Shown in pieces: positions 7,638-14,905 of a stretch of DNA of 33,260 nucleotides. Numbering within the stretch: the first letter of the stretch is position 1; each line of letters opens with the position of its first letter. The stretch is from Polyangiaceae bacterium. Lineage in GTDB: Bacteria; Myxococcota_A; Polyangia; Polyangiales; Polyangiaceae. The position numbers were made by a program, and so were the translations under genes. The notes below the pieces were generated by a model, which saw nothing but the letters and a program-made list of their open reading frames with translations, made no database searches and had not been told where the DNA came from. The stretch covers positions 1-33,260 of the forward strand of contig JAICQQ010000080.1 in the NCBI GenBank assembly GCA_025937785.1, read 5' to 3'.

Positions 7638-8669
7638 TCACGACTTCGGACGGCTGAGCTCGCGCTGGCAGCGAACGACGACGTGCGCGGCTCGAATCGC
7701 CTCCGACGAGCTGACGTCGCGATGCAGCACCAAGCGTGCCAGGTGGCTTCCCATCGCGAAGAACAGCACGCCTTGCTCGCCACAAGCCTCCACGAGCGTG
7801 TGCGCGGGCGCTGTCAGCTGAATCATGACGATGTTGGTGTCCGGTTCGACCACGGTCAAGCCGCCGTCGCGCAGGATCGCCGCGACGCTCTTCGCTTTCT
7901 CGTGGTCGTACACCAGCGTGTCCCGCTGGTGGCGCAACGCGAAGAGTGCGCCTGCCGCCAGCACCCCCGCCTGGCGCATGCCGCCGCCCAGCATCTTCCG
8001 GAAGCGCCACGCCTCTCGAATCAAGGCGTCGTCGCCTGCGAGCGCCGAACCGACAGGAGCGCCGAGGCCTTTCGAAAAGCAGACTGACACGCTATCGAAA
8101 GGGGCTGCCAGGTTGGCGGCTTCGATCCCGGTCGCGGCGCTGGCGTGCCACAGCCGCGCGCCATCCAGGTGCAACCGTAGCCCATGCTTGCGGGCTACGG
8201 CGCTGATGGCGAGCACGTCTCGCTCCGGAAAGATGCGCCCCCCCGAGTGATTGTGCGTGTTCTCCAGGCACACGAGCACGCTCTTTGGCGCGTGCGCGCT
8301 CTGGGGGGTCAGCACCTGCTCGAACTCGTCGGCGTCGAAACAGCCGCGCTGCCCCGCGACAGCAAATTGCACGCCCGCCCACGCCGCCCCGGCCCCCGCC
8401 TCGTAGCACGCGATGTGCGCGCCGTGGCCGACGACCACCTGATTGCCGGGGCGTGTCTGAGTGAGGAGCGCCAGCTGGTTGCCCATGGTCCCCGAGGGGA
8501 CGAACAGTGCGCGCGGCTTACCCAGAAGCTCTGCTGTCGCTGCCTCGAGCTCCCGGACGCTGGGGTCTTCGGAGAACACGTCGTCGCCGACCTCTGCCTC
8601 CGCCATCACCCGCCGCATCGCCGGACTCGGCTGCGTCACGGTGTCGGAGCGCAGATCCACGATCGTCAT
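7638..8669 (-). CDS. ltaE: Low-specificity L-threonine aldolase (343 aa)
   Basis: A PLP-dependent fold-type I enzyme that cleaves L-threonine or L-allo-threonine to glycine and acetaldehyde. Family landmarks are the N-terminal DLRSDTVTQPSPAMR, VGDDVFSEDPSVRELE, FVPSGTMGNQLAL, ENTHNHSGGRIFP, LHLDGARLWHA and the PLP-binding lysine in VCFSKGLGAPVGS (K200). The start was set at the ATG 8669 because the family begins directly before DLRSDTVT; a TTG at 8690 would add seven unlikely residues. The length is normal. It follows the TrmJ-like gene by 13 bp and precedes the TPR lipoprotein by 4 bp, so the three are probably one transcript without an obvious metabolic link. Confidence 0.95.
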   Translation of the reverse strand: MTIVDLRSDTVTQPSPAMRRVMAEAEVGDDVFSEDPSVRELEAATAELLGKPRALFVPSGTMGNQLALLTQTRPGNQVVVGHGAHIACYEAGAGAAWAGVQFAVAGQRGCFDADEFEQVLTPQSAHAPKSVLVCLENTHNHSGGRIFPERDVLAISAVARKHGLRLHLDGARLWHASAATGIEAANLAAPFDSVSVCFSKGLGAPVGSALAGDDALIREAWRFRKMLGGGMRQAGVLAAGALFALRHQRDTLVYDHEKAKSVAAILRDGGLTVVEPDTNIVMIQLTAPAHTLVEACGEQGVLFFAMGSHLARLVLHRDVSSSEAIRAAHVVVRCQRELSRPKS

Positions 8670-8682
8670 GCAGTGTATCTCG

Positions 8683-9210
8683 TCATGCAACGTGTCCCCG
8701 GCGTTCGAGCGCCGCGCAGAACAACTCGTACGCCACGATCTGTACGGATTGCGCCAGGTTGATCGACGGCTGATCCGCGGCCATGGGAATGCGCAGCATC
8801 AGCTCCGCGCGCGAGTGATCGTCCTTGGACAGGCCCGTCTTTTCGTTGCCGAACAGGAAGCAGATCTGTTGGCCGCGAGCAGCATGGTCGAGCGCGCGCT
8901 GAGCCACTTCGCGGGGCGACAGCACACCGCTCACGCCGCGGCGCGCCGTCGTCGCAACCACCAGCCCGGCACCGACGATGGCTTCGTCCAGATTGTCGAA
9001 CAGCTGCGTCTCGGCCAGCACGTCGAGCGACCTGACCGCCATCTTCACGGCCATCTCGTGGTCGGGCTGGGCAATGCTGCCGGGGCTGACCAACCCCAGC
9101 CGGGTGAAGCCCATGGTTTTTAGCGCGCGGGCGCATGCTCCCACGTTTTCTGGGTAGTGCGGGCTGACGACCACGAAGCGGGTCAACGGATGGATCGGAA
9201 GCTTGAGCAC
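8683..9210 (-). CDS. TrmJ-like SpoU/TrmH-family RNA 2'-O-methyltransferase (about 175 aa)
   Basis: The chain shows the SPOUT methyltransferase motifs: motif 1 FVVVSPHYPENVGACARALK, motif 2 QICFLFGNEKTGLS and motif 3 PSINLAQSVQIVAYEL. SPOUT enzymes use a trefoil knot to bind S-adenosylmethionine; TrmJ methylates the ribose at tRNA position 32. E. coli TrmJ is about 245 aa with a C-terminal helical extension that is absent here, so the exact RNA target is uncertain. The frame is open upstream to 9513, but that part overlaps the FGE-like gene and looks non-coding. I place the start at GTG 9210, or TTG 9186; neither has a good ribosome binding site. It is cotranscribed with ltaE. Confidence 0.85.
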   Translation of the reverse strand: MLKLPIHPLTRFVVVSPHYPENVGACARALKTMGFTRLGLVSPGSIAQPDHEMAVKMAVRSLDVLAETQLFDNLDEAIVGAGLVVATTARRGVSGVLSPREVAQRALDHAARGQQICFLFGNEKTGLSKDDHSRAELMLRIPMAADQPSINLAQSVQIVAYELFCAALERRGHVA

Positions 9211-9259
9211 GCGACTGAGCCGCCAGCCTATGATTGTGAAGGTGTCGGGGCAAGCTGTC

Positions 9260-10264
9260 TCACCCGGTATCTGAGGGGGCGGAGCTTCGTGCCCCGGATC
9301 CTCGAGCGCAGCGAAATCCGAGGTGGGGGACGCGCTGCCCGGGCGTCTGGCTGTCGCGGGCGGCGCCACGCAGCCAAACCGGGGCGCTCTTGAAATGGCC
9401 ACCACGCACGACTCGGTGGACATTGCTCGATGACGCCGACGGCCCCGCTGGATTGCGCAGGGTCTGTTCCGGATAGGCCGGGGCATAGCGATCGAACACC
9501 CATTCGGCGACATTGCCAGCGAGATCCAGGAATCCTTCCGGCGTACGCCCTTCGGGATACGAGGCTACGGGGGCCAGCTCCTCGAAGCCGTCTCGAGCAT
9601 CGGTGTCGGCGACGCCGTAGCGGCCGTGGTTGGCGAGACGCGAGTTGTAGAGGTCACCCCAGGGGAACTGACGCCCGGAGACGCCACGGCTGGCACGCTC
9701 GAATTCCGCCTCCGTGGGCAGCCTGGCGCCGCGCCAGGTGCAGAACGCTTTTGCGTCCTCCCAGCTGACCAGGCTCACGGGATACTCGGGTTTCCAGAAG
9801 CGCAAGGCCCCTTCCGTGTACGGAGGCGCCGCGCAGCGCCGTTGCTCGACGCAACGCTGGTAAGCAGCGACGGTTACCTCCGTGCTATCCAGCCAGAAAC
9901 TCGACAGCTCGACGTTGTGCAGTGGTTGCTCGTCGGCAAACGCGCGAGGTCGGCACACCTCGCTCGGCGCTTGCCGTTGGCAGAGTTCCGCGGCGCTCAT
10001 GATCGCCTTCAGCGACGACCCCATCACGAAGCGGCCCGCGGGGATGCGGATCATGCTCGGCTCCGGGGCCTTCAACGTGACGACGCGCGCCGCGAGCCAG
10101 CCTGGCAGGGCGGAGGTGGAAGCCGCGGCGCGCGCGGGCTGAACGCGGGGCAGCGCGCACCACGAAGCGAGTATCAACGCGCCGGCCGCGAGCGCCGAGC
10201 CGCGCGTCGAGCCAGATGGTCCACGGCTTCTCGTGTGCGGGCTACGCCTCGCGAACGCCACCAC
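9260..10264 (-). CDS. Secreted FGE/SUMF1-fold protein without catalytic cysteines (334 aa)
   Basis: A signal sequence (about residues 24-47, core SALAAGALILASW, ending PARA) is followed by a formylglycine-generating-enzyme-like domain from about 68 to 320: IRIPAGRFVMGSS, ELSSFWLDSTEVTVAAYQRC, YPVSLVSWEDAKAFCTWRG, RLPTEAEFERASRG, FPWGD, DLAGNVAEWVFDRY and RVVRGGHFKS...GFRCAR. In true FGE the segment after RGG carries the two copper-binding catalytic cysteines (a C-x4-C pattern). Here HFKSAPVWLRGAARD has none. It is thus likely a structural or binding member of the family (as in EgtB/PvdO relatives), exported to the envelope. The GTG start at 10264 directly abuts the kinase stop codon (TAG at 10265-10267), suggesting coupling with the kinase. 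Confidence 0.85.
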   Translation of the reverse strand: MVAFARRSPHTRSRGPSGSTRGSALAAGALILASWCALPRVQPARAAASTSALPGWLAARVVTLKAPEPSMIRIPAGRFVMGSSLKAIMSAAELCQRQAPSEVCRPRAFADEQPLHNVELSSFWLDSTEVTVAAYQRCVEQRRCAAPPYTEGALRFWKPEYPVSLVSWEDAKAFCTWRGARLPTEAEFERASRGVSGRQFPWGDLYNSRLANHGRYGVADTDARDGFEELAPVASYPEGRTPEGFLDLAGNVAEWVFDRYAPAYPEQTLRNPAGPSASSSNVHRVVRGGHFKSAPVWLRGAARDSQTPGQRVPHLGFRCARGSGARSSAPSDTG

Positions 10265-11533
10265 CTAATCCCTCGCGTCGTCGCCCGCCTTGCGATCCTG
10301 AGCGGGACCGGGGTCGCCGGCGGTCGCCCCTGCGCCGCTCTTGGGCTTCGTGCTCGTGGCTTCCTCGGAGGCTCTCGTCGACTCCGGTGCCTCGAGCGCT
10401 GCTGCGTTGAGCCCGGCCTTCGTGCGCGGCTTCGGCGGGCTCTCTGCGAGCCAGCCGATCGGCCGCGGTGCCGCCGACGCCGCGGGTGGCTCGGCGGGGG
10501 GCTGCGCGCTCGCCGGAGCAAGCCCCGTGGCTTCTGGCTTGTAGCGCGCGGTGAGCTGGAAAGCTGCGATCGTCAACAGCACACCCACCGCGGCGCCTCC
10601 GACAGCCACGTGCGTGCGCGAGCGCTGCCAGCCAGCCACCGCAGCCTCGACGTGGCGCTGATCGGGAATGGTGGCTAGCGACGTGCGGCGCTCGTGCTCG
10701 AGCGCCTCTGCAAACGCCTCACCGAACTCCCGCGCGCTCGGGTAGCGCTGCTCCGGCAGCCGCGAAAGTGCGCGGCTCAGGATTTCGTCGACCTTGGGTG
10801 AAAGGCCGCGCTGCGCCGCAATCGGGGGTGGCGCTTCGGTGGAGATCTTGGTGGCGACGGCGACCGCGTCTTGGCCAGGGTACGCTCTCACCCCCGCCAC
10901 TGCCTCGTACAGCGTCGCTGCCATCGAAAACTGATCGCTCAGGGGAGAGAAGGTGCCGCGCGCGATCGACTCCGGGGAGCTGTAGGCGGGCGTGCCGAGC
11001 AGGCCGCCGTCTTTCGTGAGCGTCGAGTCCGGGACGCGTGCGATGCCGAAATCGGCGATTTTAGCCCCGTTCTCGGTCAGGATGATGTTGTCGGGTTTGA
11101 TGTCTCGGTGCAAGACGCCGGCACGATGCGCGGTGCTGAGCGCGCTGCCGATTTCGCGGGCGAGGCGTGCCGCCGCCGCGGGCTTGAGCGCGCCGTGTTC
11201 CAGGCGCTGCTTCAGCGTCGTCCCCTCGGCGTACTCGAACACCAGGTACAGCCCCAGCTCGGCGCTTTCGCCCATGTCGTGCAATGCGACGATGTTGGGG
11301 TGGCGCACGCGGGCCGAAGCGCGCGCCTCTTGCCGCATGCGTTTCACCAAGGCAGCCTTCTGATCGCTGGGGATCTTGAGGTCGTCGCGCAGGAGCTTGA
11401 TGGCTACCTCGCGATCGAGCACCGGATCTTGAGCCAGCAGCACGCGCCCCATCGCCCCTTGGCCGAGGTGACGGAGAATTCGATATCTGCCTATTTCGGC
11501 GGCTGCGCCCGCCGCATCCATTCCGGCATCCAT
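10265..11533 (-). CDS. Hanks-type Ser/Thr protein kinase with one TM segment (422 aa)
   Basis: The kinase domain (about 17-283) has the glycine loop LGQGAMGRV, VAIK lysine (K46), HRDIKPDN catalytic loop (D144), DFG (D161), the activation segment LLGTPAYSSPE and a QRYPSA motif near the end. A single TM (about 308-328, VAVGGAAVGVLLTIAAFQL) joins a short Pro/Ala/Lys-rich extracytoplasmic tail of about 90 residues. The architecture resembles PknB-like myxobacterial kinases, but no PASTA or other sensor domain is present. The start ATG 11533 (MDAGMDAAG) has GGAG 10 bp upstream; an ATG at 11521 is an alternative. The extension to 11755 is Arg-rich shadow. The abutting FGE-like secreted gene may be functionally linked. 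PP2C and FHA genes 6 kb away could be its counterparts. Confidence 0.95.
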   Translation of the reverse strand: MDAGMDAAGAAAEIGRYRILRHLGQGAMGRVLLAQDPVLDREVAIKLLRDDLKIPSDQKAALVKRMRQEARASARVRHPNIVALHDMGESAELGLYLVFEYAEGTTLKQRLEHGALKPAAAARLAREIGSALSTAHRAGVLHRDIKPDNIILTENGAKIADFGIARVPDSTLTKDGGLLGTPAYSSPESIARGTFSPLSDQFSMAATLYEAVAGVRAYPGQDAVAVATKISTEAPPPIAAQRGLSPKVDEILSRALSRLPEQRYPSAREFGEAFAEALEHERRTSLATIPDQRHVEAAVAGWQRSRTHVAVGGAAVGVLLTIAAFQLTARYKPEATGLAPASAQPPAEPPAASAAPRPIGWLAESPPKPRTKAGLNAAALEAPESTRASEEATSTKPKSGAGATAGDPGPAQDRKAGDDARD

Positions 11534-11651
11534 ACGGGGCCTGCTCCGTGATGTATCGTGAGCGGCCGCGCCAAGCCAGCAAACAATCGTGTCCGAGGCT
11601 GTGGCGTGTCGCCCCCGGCGCCGCAGGCCGTGCGCGGGCGCGCGGTCGGGA

Positions 11652-12113
11652 CTAAGATTTGGGGGCGGTTTCCGATCCGGGCTTCGGCGCGCTCTTGGGC
11701 TTCTTCTCTTCCGGAGGTTTCTCTTCCGGTTTCTGCTTGGGCGCCGACGGGGCACCGTACTCGTCGCGCAGCTTCTTGAGCAGTTGGTCGCTCAACAAAC
11801 GTTCGTGATACTGCGGCATTTGAGGCAGCTTCACGATCAGAGTGACGCTCTGGTCCACCTCGACCACCTCGATGGTTCCGATCACGTTCTGTTCTTTCCG
11901 CTCCGGTGTGGGGTAGCGGAAAATCAGGTAGGCCGCGTCTTCGTCGCGTTCGACGACCTCGAAGCCCTTGTCTACACGGAGGAATCTGAGCGCTGCGCTG
12001 TAATTTTGCGCCTTGGTGTACCGCGACTCCGCGCTCACGCGCGCTGACGCGGTGCCAGGCACGAACACCCCGAGAGCGAGCACGCAGCCGATCGAGAGTA
12101 GTCGTCGCAGCAT
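11652..12113 (-). CDS. Small secreted protein, unknown function (153 aa)
   Basis: The start ATG 12113 yields a clear signal peptide (MLRRLLSIGCVLALGVF to TASA). The mature part has a globular region (SRYTKAQNYSAALRFLRVDK, AAYLIFRYPTP, GTIEVVEVDQSVTLIVKL) and a C-terminal Lys/Pro/Glu-rich tail of about 40 residues (KPEEKPPEEKKPKSAPKP). I do not recognise a named family. The alternating hydrophobic pattern suggests an alpha/beta domain in the periplasm, and the charged tail suggests contact with peptidoglycan or nucleic acid, which is speculation. A GAG lies 6 bp before the ATG. It sits between the CpsB-like phosphatase and the kinase, all on the minus strand. Confidence 0.72.
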   Translation of the reverse strand: MLRRLLSIGCVLALGVFVPGTASARVSAESRYTKAQNYSAALRFLRVDKGFEVVERDEDAAYLIFRYPTPERKEQNVIGTIEVVEVDQSVTLIVKLPQMPQYHERLLSDQLLKKLRDEYGAPSAPKQKPEEKPPEEKKPKSAPKPGSETAPKS

Positions 12114-12165
12114 CGTGAGCTCGGGCGTAACAAGTCCGCCACGCTGGGCCAAATTTTCGTTGGCT

Positions 12166-12891
12166 TCAGGTCGGCAGCTCACCAGCCAAGATCGCGCGGG
12201 GGCCCTCTCGGAACAGGAAGTCGACCTCTTCTTGCCCGTATTCCTTTGCGATCCAGCTCATGCCCTGGACCACCGGCGCCACGTCCGCGGGGCGATGTGC
12301 GTCGCTGCACGCTGCGTGGTACAAGCCGCGTTCGAGCAAGTCCCGCGCGCAGCGCTTCGGTTGGCGGCCGTACTTTCCGTCGAGCGCAGCGGCGTCGAGC
12401 AAGGCGGCGGCGCCGAGATCGACGAGCCGCTCCAAAATCTCCGGCTGCTTCCACACGCTCTGGTAGCGTTCCGGGTGTGCGATGACCGGGAGTAGCTTGC
12501 GGCGTCGGATGTCTGCTAGACGCTGCTCGATATGCAGCGGGAACGCGAGCGGATAGAATTCGAGCAAGATCGCGCGCTGGCCTGGATAGGGTAGAGCTTG
12601 ATCGGCGAGCACTCGGTCGAACACGGTGCTATCGAAGTAGTGCTCGCTGCTCAGCCCGACCGTGGGCAAATCCGCGTGCTCGGCGAGCAGCGGTTGCATG
12701 CGCTCGAACGCACCGACGAGGTCGGCACGTTCGTTGTCGAACATCCCGGGGCGCATGTGAGGTGTTGCGACGACCTCGCAGAACCCGATGCTCTTGAGCG
12801 CTCTCAGCATCTGAATGCCCTCGTCGGGGGTACGGGCGCCGTCGTCGATCCCCGCGATCCAGTGACAGTGAAGGTCGACGTACGTGCTCAT
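12166..12891 (-). CDS. CpsB/YwqE-type PHP-fold protein tyrosine phosphatase (241 aa)
   Basis: The metal-binding motifs of the polymerase-histidinol-phosphatase fold in CpsB/CapC/YwqE phosphatases are present: YVDLHCHWIAGIDDGARTP at the N-terminus, EVVATPHMRPG, LSSEHYFD, LLEFYPLAFP, PVIAHPERYQ and AACSDAHRP. These enzymes are manganese-dependent phosphatases of bacterial tyrosine kinases controlling polysaccharide export. Neither a BY-kinase nor capsule genes lie nearby, so its substrate here is unknown. The start at ATG 12891 follows the family pattern of a few residues before DLHCH; an upstream extension to 12933 is not needed. Length is typical (about 240-255 aa). Confidence 0.9.
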   Translation of the reverse strand: MSTYVDLHCHWIAGIDDGARTPDEGIQMLRALKSIGFCEVVATPHMRPGMFDNERADLVGAFERMQPLLAEHADLPTVGLSSEHYFDSTVFDRVLADQALPYPGQRAILLEFYPLAFPLHIEQRLADIRRRKLLPVIAHPERYQSVWKQPEILERLVDLGAAALLDAAALDGKYGRQPKRCARDLLERGLYHAACSDAHRPADVAPVVQGMSWIAKEYGQEEVDFLFREGPRAILAGELPT

Positions 12892-12949
12892 CACGGGAAG
12901 GCTAAGCACGGAACCGTTCCCGGCGCGAGCCACGTGGGTCAGCGACTTG

Positions 12950-13363
12950 CTAGGCCATCAGGCCCGCCGTCAGGGCAGGTCGAGCGCGTCCCAGGATCCG
13001 TTTGCAGCCGGCGACGATGGCGTCGAGGCCTGGCTCGCGGGCATCCACCCCCGTCACCAACACGCTGATCCCATCCACCATCAAGCTCTCGACTTCGCGT
13101 CGCTGGTGGTTGCGCGGGCGCGGGTGGTTGCTCAGCGGGGCGTAGGCCGCGAGCTCCTCGCACTCGGCGAAGTGGCCCGAGCCGGCCACCAGGAGGCCCG
13201 ACTCGTCCGCCACCACGAGTGTTGCATAGCCCTGCCGCTGGCGCGCTGCGTCCAGCAGCAGCCCGAGTGCTTTCTCCATGTTTTGGCTTCTGTGTCGACG
13301 CCGTTCCGGGTTCGGGTGGCGGTTCGTGGCGGAAACACCGGCTGGACTGGCTTTGCGAGTCAT
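12950..13363 (-). CDS. Conserved small protein, possibly roadblock/LC7-like (137 aa)
   Basis: The ATG at 13363 is preceded by a good ribosome binding site (TGAGG, 4 bp spacing); an internal ATG at 13279 (MEKALGLLL) is the alternative and would remove 28 basic residues. The core reads GYATLVVADESGLLVAGSG then ECEELAAYAPLS and VDGISVLVTGVD. This resembles the roadblock/LC7 fold, where a hydrophobic strand followed by DxxGL is typical and which accompanies small GTPases or ATPases. Similarity is by pattern only. It is divergent from an ArsA-type ATPase 75 bp away. Confidence 0.6.
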   Translation of the reverse strand: MTRKASPAGVSATNRHPNPERRRHRSQNMEKALGLLLDAARQRQGYATLVVADESGLLVAGSGHFAECEELAAYAPLSNHPRPRNHQRREVESLMVDGISVLVTGVDAREPGLDAIVAGCKRILGRARPALTAGLMA

Positions 13364-13376
13364 GATGCCTCAGCGT

Positions 13377-13398
13377 GCCCAAATCGACCGACTTGGGC
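13377..13398. promoter_or_regulatory. Inverted repeat in a divergent intergenic region
   Basis: GCCCAA (13377-13382) and TTGGGC (13393-13398) form a perfect 6-bp dyad with a 10-base centre. It lies between the divergent starts at 13363 and 13439, where an operator for one or both genes could sit. Binding is not shown. Confidence 0.3.
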
Positions 13399-13438
13399 CA
13401 AATTCGAGCGGCTTGTGCTAGACCGGGCCTACGGTTCG

Positions 13439-14584
13439 ATGCGAGACAGCTTGGCACCACTCTTGGTCGAGAAACGTGTCGTCGTGTGCGCCGGCGCCGG
13501 AGGGGTCGGAAAAACCACGGTGGCAGCGTCGCTGGCATTGAACGCGGTGGTAGCCGGTGCGCGTGCTCTCTGCATCACCATCGATCCTGCGCGACGATTG
13601 GCGAACAGTCTGGGCTTGCCGGCCATCGGCTCGAACGAACACCAGATTTCTCCGGACTGGCTGGCGCGCTATGGCGTCGTCGCGCGCGCCCCGCTCAGCG
13701 TCGTGATGCTCGACACGAAGCGTACGTTCGACGAACTCGTGACGCGTCACGCCTCGAGTGACGCAGCCAAGCAACGCATTCTCGACAATCGCATCTACCA
13801 ATATGTCTCGTCGAGTTTGGCGGGGACCCAGTCTTACATGGCGATGGAGAAGGTGCTCGAGGTCAAACTGGACGAGCGCTTCGACGTGATCGTGCTCGAT
13901 ACGCCGCCCATGAGCCACGCGCTCGACTTTCTGGGTGCGCCCGAGCGCTTGATGGACGCCATCGACAGCCCCGCCGTCCGCGCGTTGGTGCAGACCCTGG
14001 AGCTGTCCGGCAGATTCAGCATGAATCTCCTGGCCAAGGGCCTTGCCGCGGTGCTCAAGGGGGTCGGCAGGATCACTGGCACCGGTTTCGTCGAGGAAGT
14101 GGCCGAGTTCGTGACGGGACTGAACGATCTGTTCGGAGGCTTTAGACAACGCGCAACCGATGTGTCACGTGCGTTTCGCGGGTCGGAGTTCGGATACGTG
14201 GTCGTGGCCACGCCCACGCCGACCGCCTTGAAAGAGGCCCACTACTTTGCGTGGCGCCTGCGCGAGTCCGGGATGAACGCCAACGCACTGGTGGTGAACC
14301 GCGTACACCCGAGTCTCTCCGAGCCCGTGAGCCTCGAGGCCTGCCGCGAAGCGCTGGGATCATTGGGGCAGGGGTTCCGCGAGGGCGCCCCCGAAAGGCT
14401 GCTCAGAGCGGCTAGAGAACATGCGCAGGTGACCGCGGCCGAGCAGGGCATCCTGGCGGAGCTCGACGCGCTGTTTCCTCCCGAGAGCGTGCCGTGTCGG
14501 GTACTCGTGCCGGCGCTGGCGGCGGACGTGCACGGCGTTGTGGAGCTCAGCCGCGTCGCGAGCTACCTGGCCCCCACCCGCTGA
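13439..14584 (+). CDS. ArsA/GET3-family ATPase (381 aa)
   Basis: The deviant Walker A is VCAGAGGVGKTTVAA (P-loop about 18-27). IDPARRLANSLGL is the family signature after it, and VLDTPPMSHALDFL is the DTAP-like switch. The length and single domain fit bacterial ArsA-family ATPases. These are MinD-like P-loop enzymes; some drive arsenite export with ArsB and others handle tail-anchored or envelope proteins. No arsenic genes are adjacent, and the Cys triad of arsenite-binding ArsA is not evident, so an arsenite role is unlikely. The open frame upstream to 12884 overlaps the divergent gene and is excluded. ATG 13439 lacks a strong ribosome binding site; GTG about 24 bp earlier is a possible alternative. 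Confidence 0.88.
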   Translation: MRDSLAPLLVEKRVVVCAGAGGVGKTTVAASLALNAVVAGARALCITIDPARRLANSLGLPAIGSNEHQISPDWLARYGVVARAPLSVVMLDTKRTFDELVTRHASSDAAKQRILDNRIYQYVSSSLAGTQSYMAMEKVLEVKLDERFDVIVLDTPPMSHALDFLGAPERLMDAIDSPAVRALVQTLELSGRFSMNLLAKGLAAVLKGVGRITGTGFVEEVAEFVTGLNDLFGGFRQRATDVSRAFRGSEFGYVVVATPTPTALKEAHYFAWRLRESGMNANALVVNRVHPSLSEPVSLEACREALGSLGQGFREGAPERLLRAAREHAQVTAAEQGILAELDALFPPESVPCRVLVPALAADVHGVVELSRVASYLAPTR

Positions 14585-14905
14585 CCTGTTCCTGACCGTT
14601 CTGTAAGATTCAACCGCCGAGTCGCCAAGATTCTGATTTTCTTGCCTCATGGACGACTCACGCATGCGTCGGCCCACTCCTCGTGCGCTATTAGGCTGGA
14701 CGAATCGCGGGGTGACACACGTTCGCGGGTTTGGTCCATACAGGCTGAACAGTACACCAGCCCCAGCGCTGTAATGTGCGACCGGCAGAAAGTGTCCCTT
14801 GGCGTGAGCTTGGCGTTCTTGGCGTCTTAGCGGTTGTGATGCGCCTCGGGCTGGCAAGGCGCTGCTGGGCCTAGGGGAGCGTGTTGGCGAGGCACGATGC
14901 GGGGC
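14585..14905. other. Gene-free gap between convergent genes
   Basis: These 321 bp separate the ends of the ArsA-like gene and der. I see no credible CDS or RNA gene. It holds a 224-bp segment bounded by inverted repeats and, at 14841-14862, a hairpin (GCGCCT / AGGCGC, 10-base loop) that could terminate der transcription, although no T-tract follows. Confidence 0.7.
14612..14835. mobile_element. Possible small inverted-repeat element (MITE-like, 224 bp)
   Basis: The left end AACCGCCGAGTCGCCAAGA (14612-14630) and the reverse complement of the right end AACCGCTAAGACGCCAAGA (14817-14835) match at 16 of 19 positions. Inside the right end the motif CGCCAAG recurs at short intervals (minus strand, 14800-14825). 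CCAAGACGCCAAG-type repeats are, to my recollection, widespread in planctomycete and deltaproteobacterial intergenic DNA. No transposase and no clear target duplication is seen. Confidence 0.4.

Noticed and set aside
9260..10264. Active formylglycine-generating enzyme
   Set aside because: The segment after RVVRGG has no cysteines, so the copper-dependent oxidase chemistry is not expected.
12884..13438. N-terminal extension of the ArsA-like gene
   Set aside because: It overlaps the divergent small gene at 12950-13363, which has its own ribosome binding site, and contains no domain.
13439..14584. Arsenite-pump ATPase ArsA
   Set aside because: No arsenic genes are linked and the arsenite-binding cysteines are not evident; only the family, not the arsenite role, is supported.
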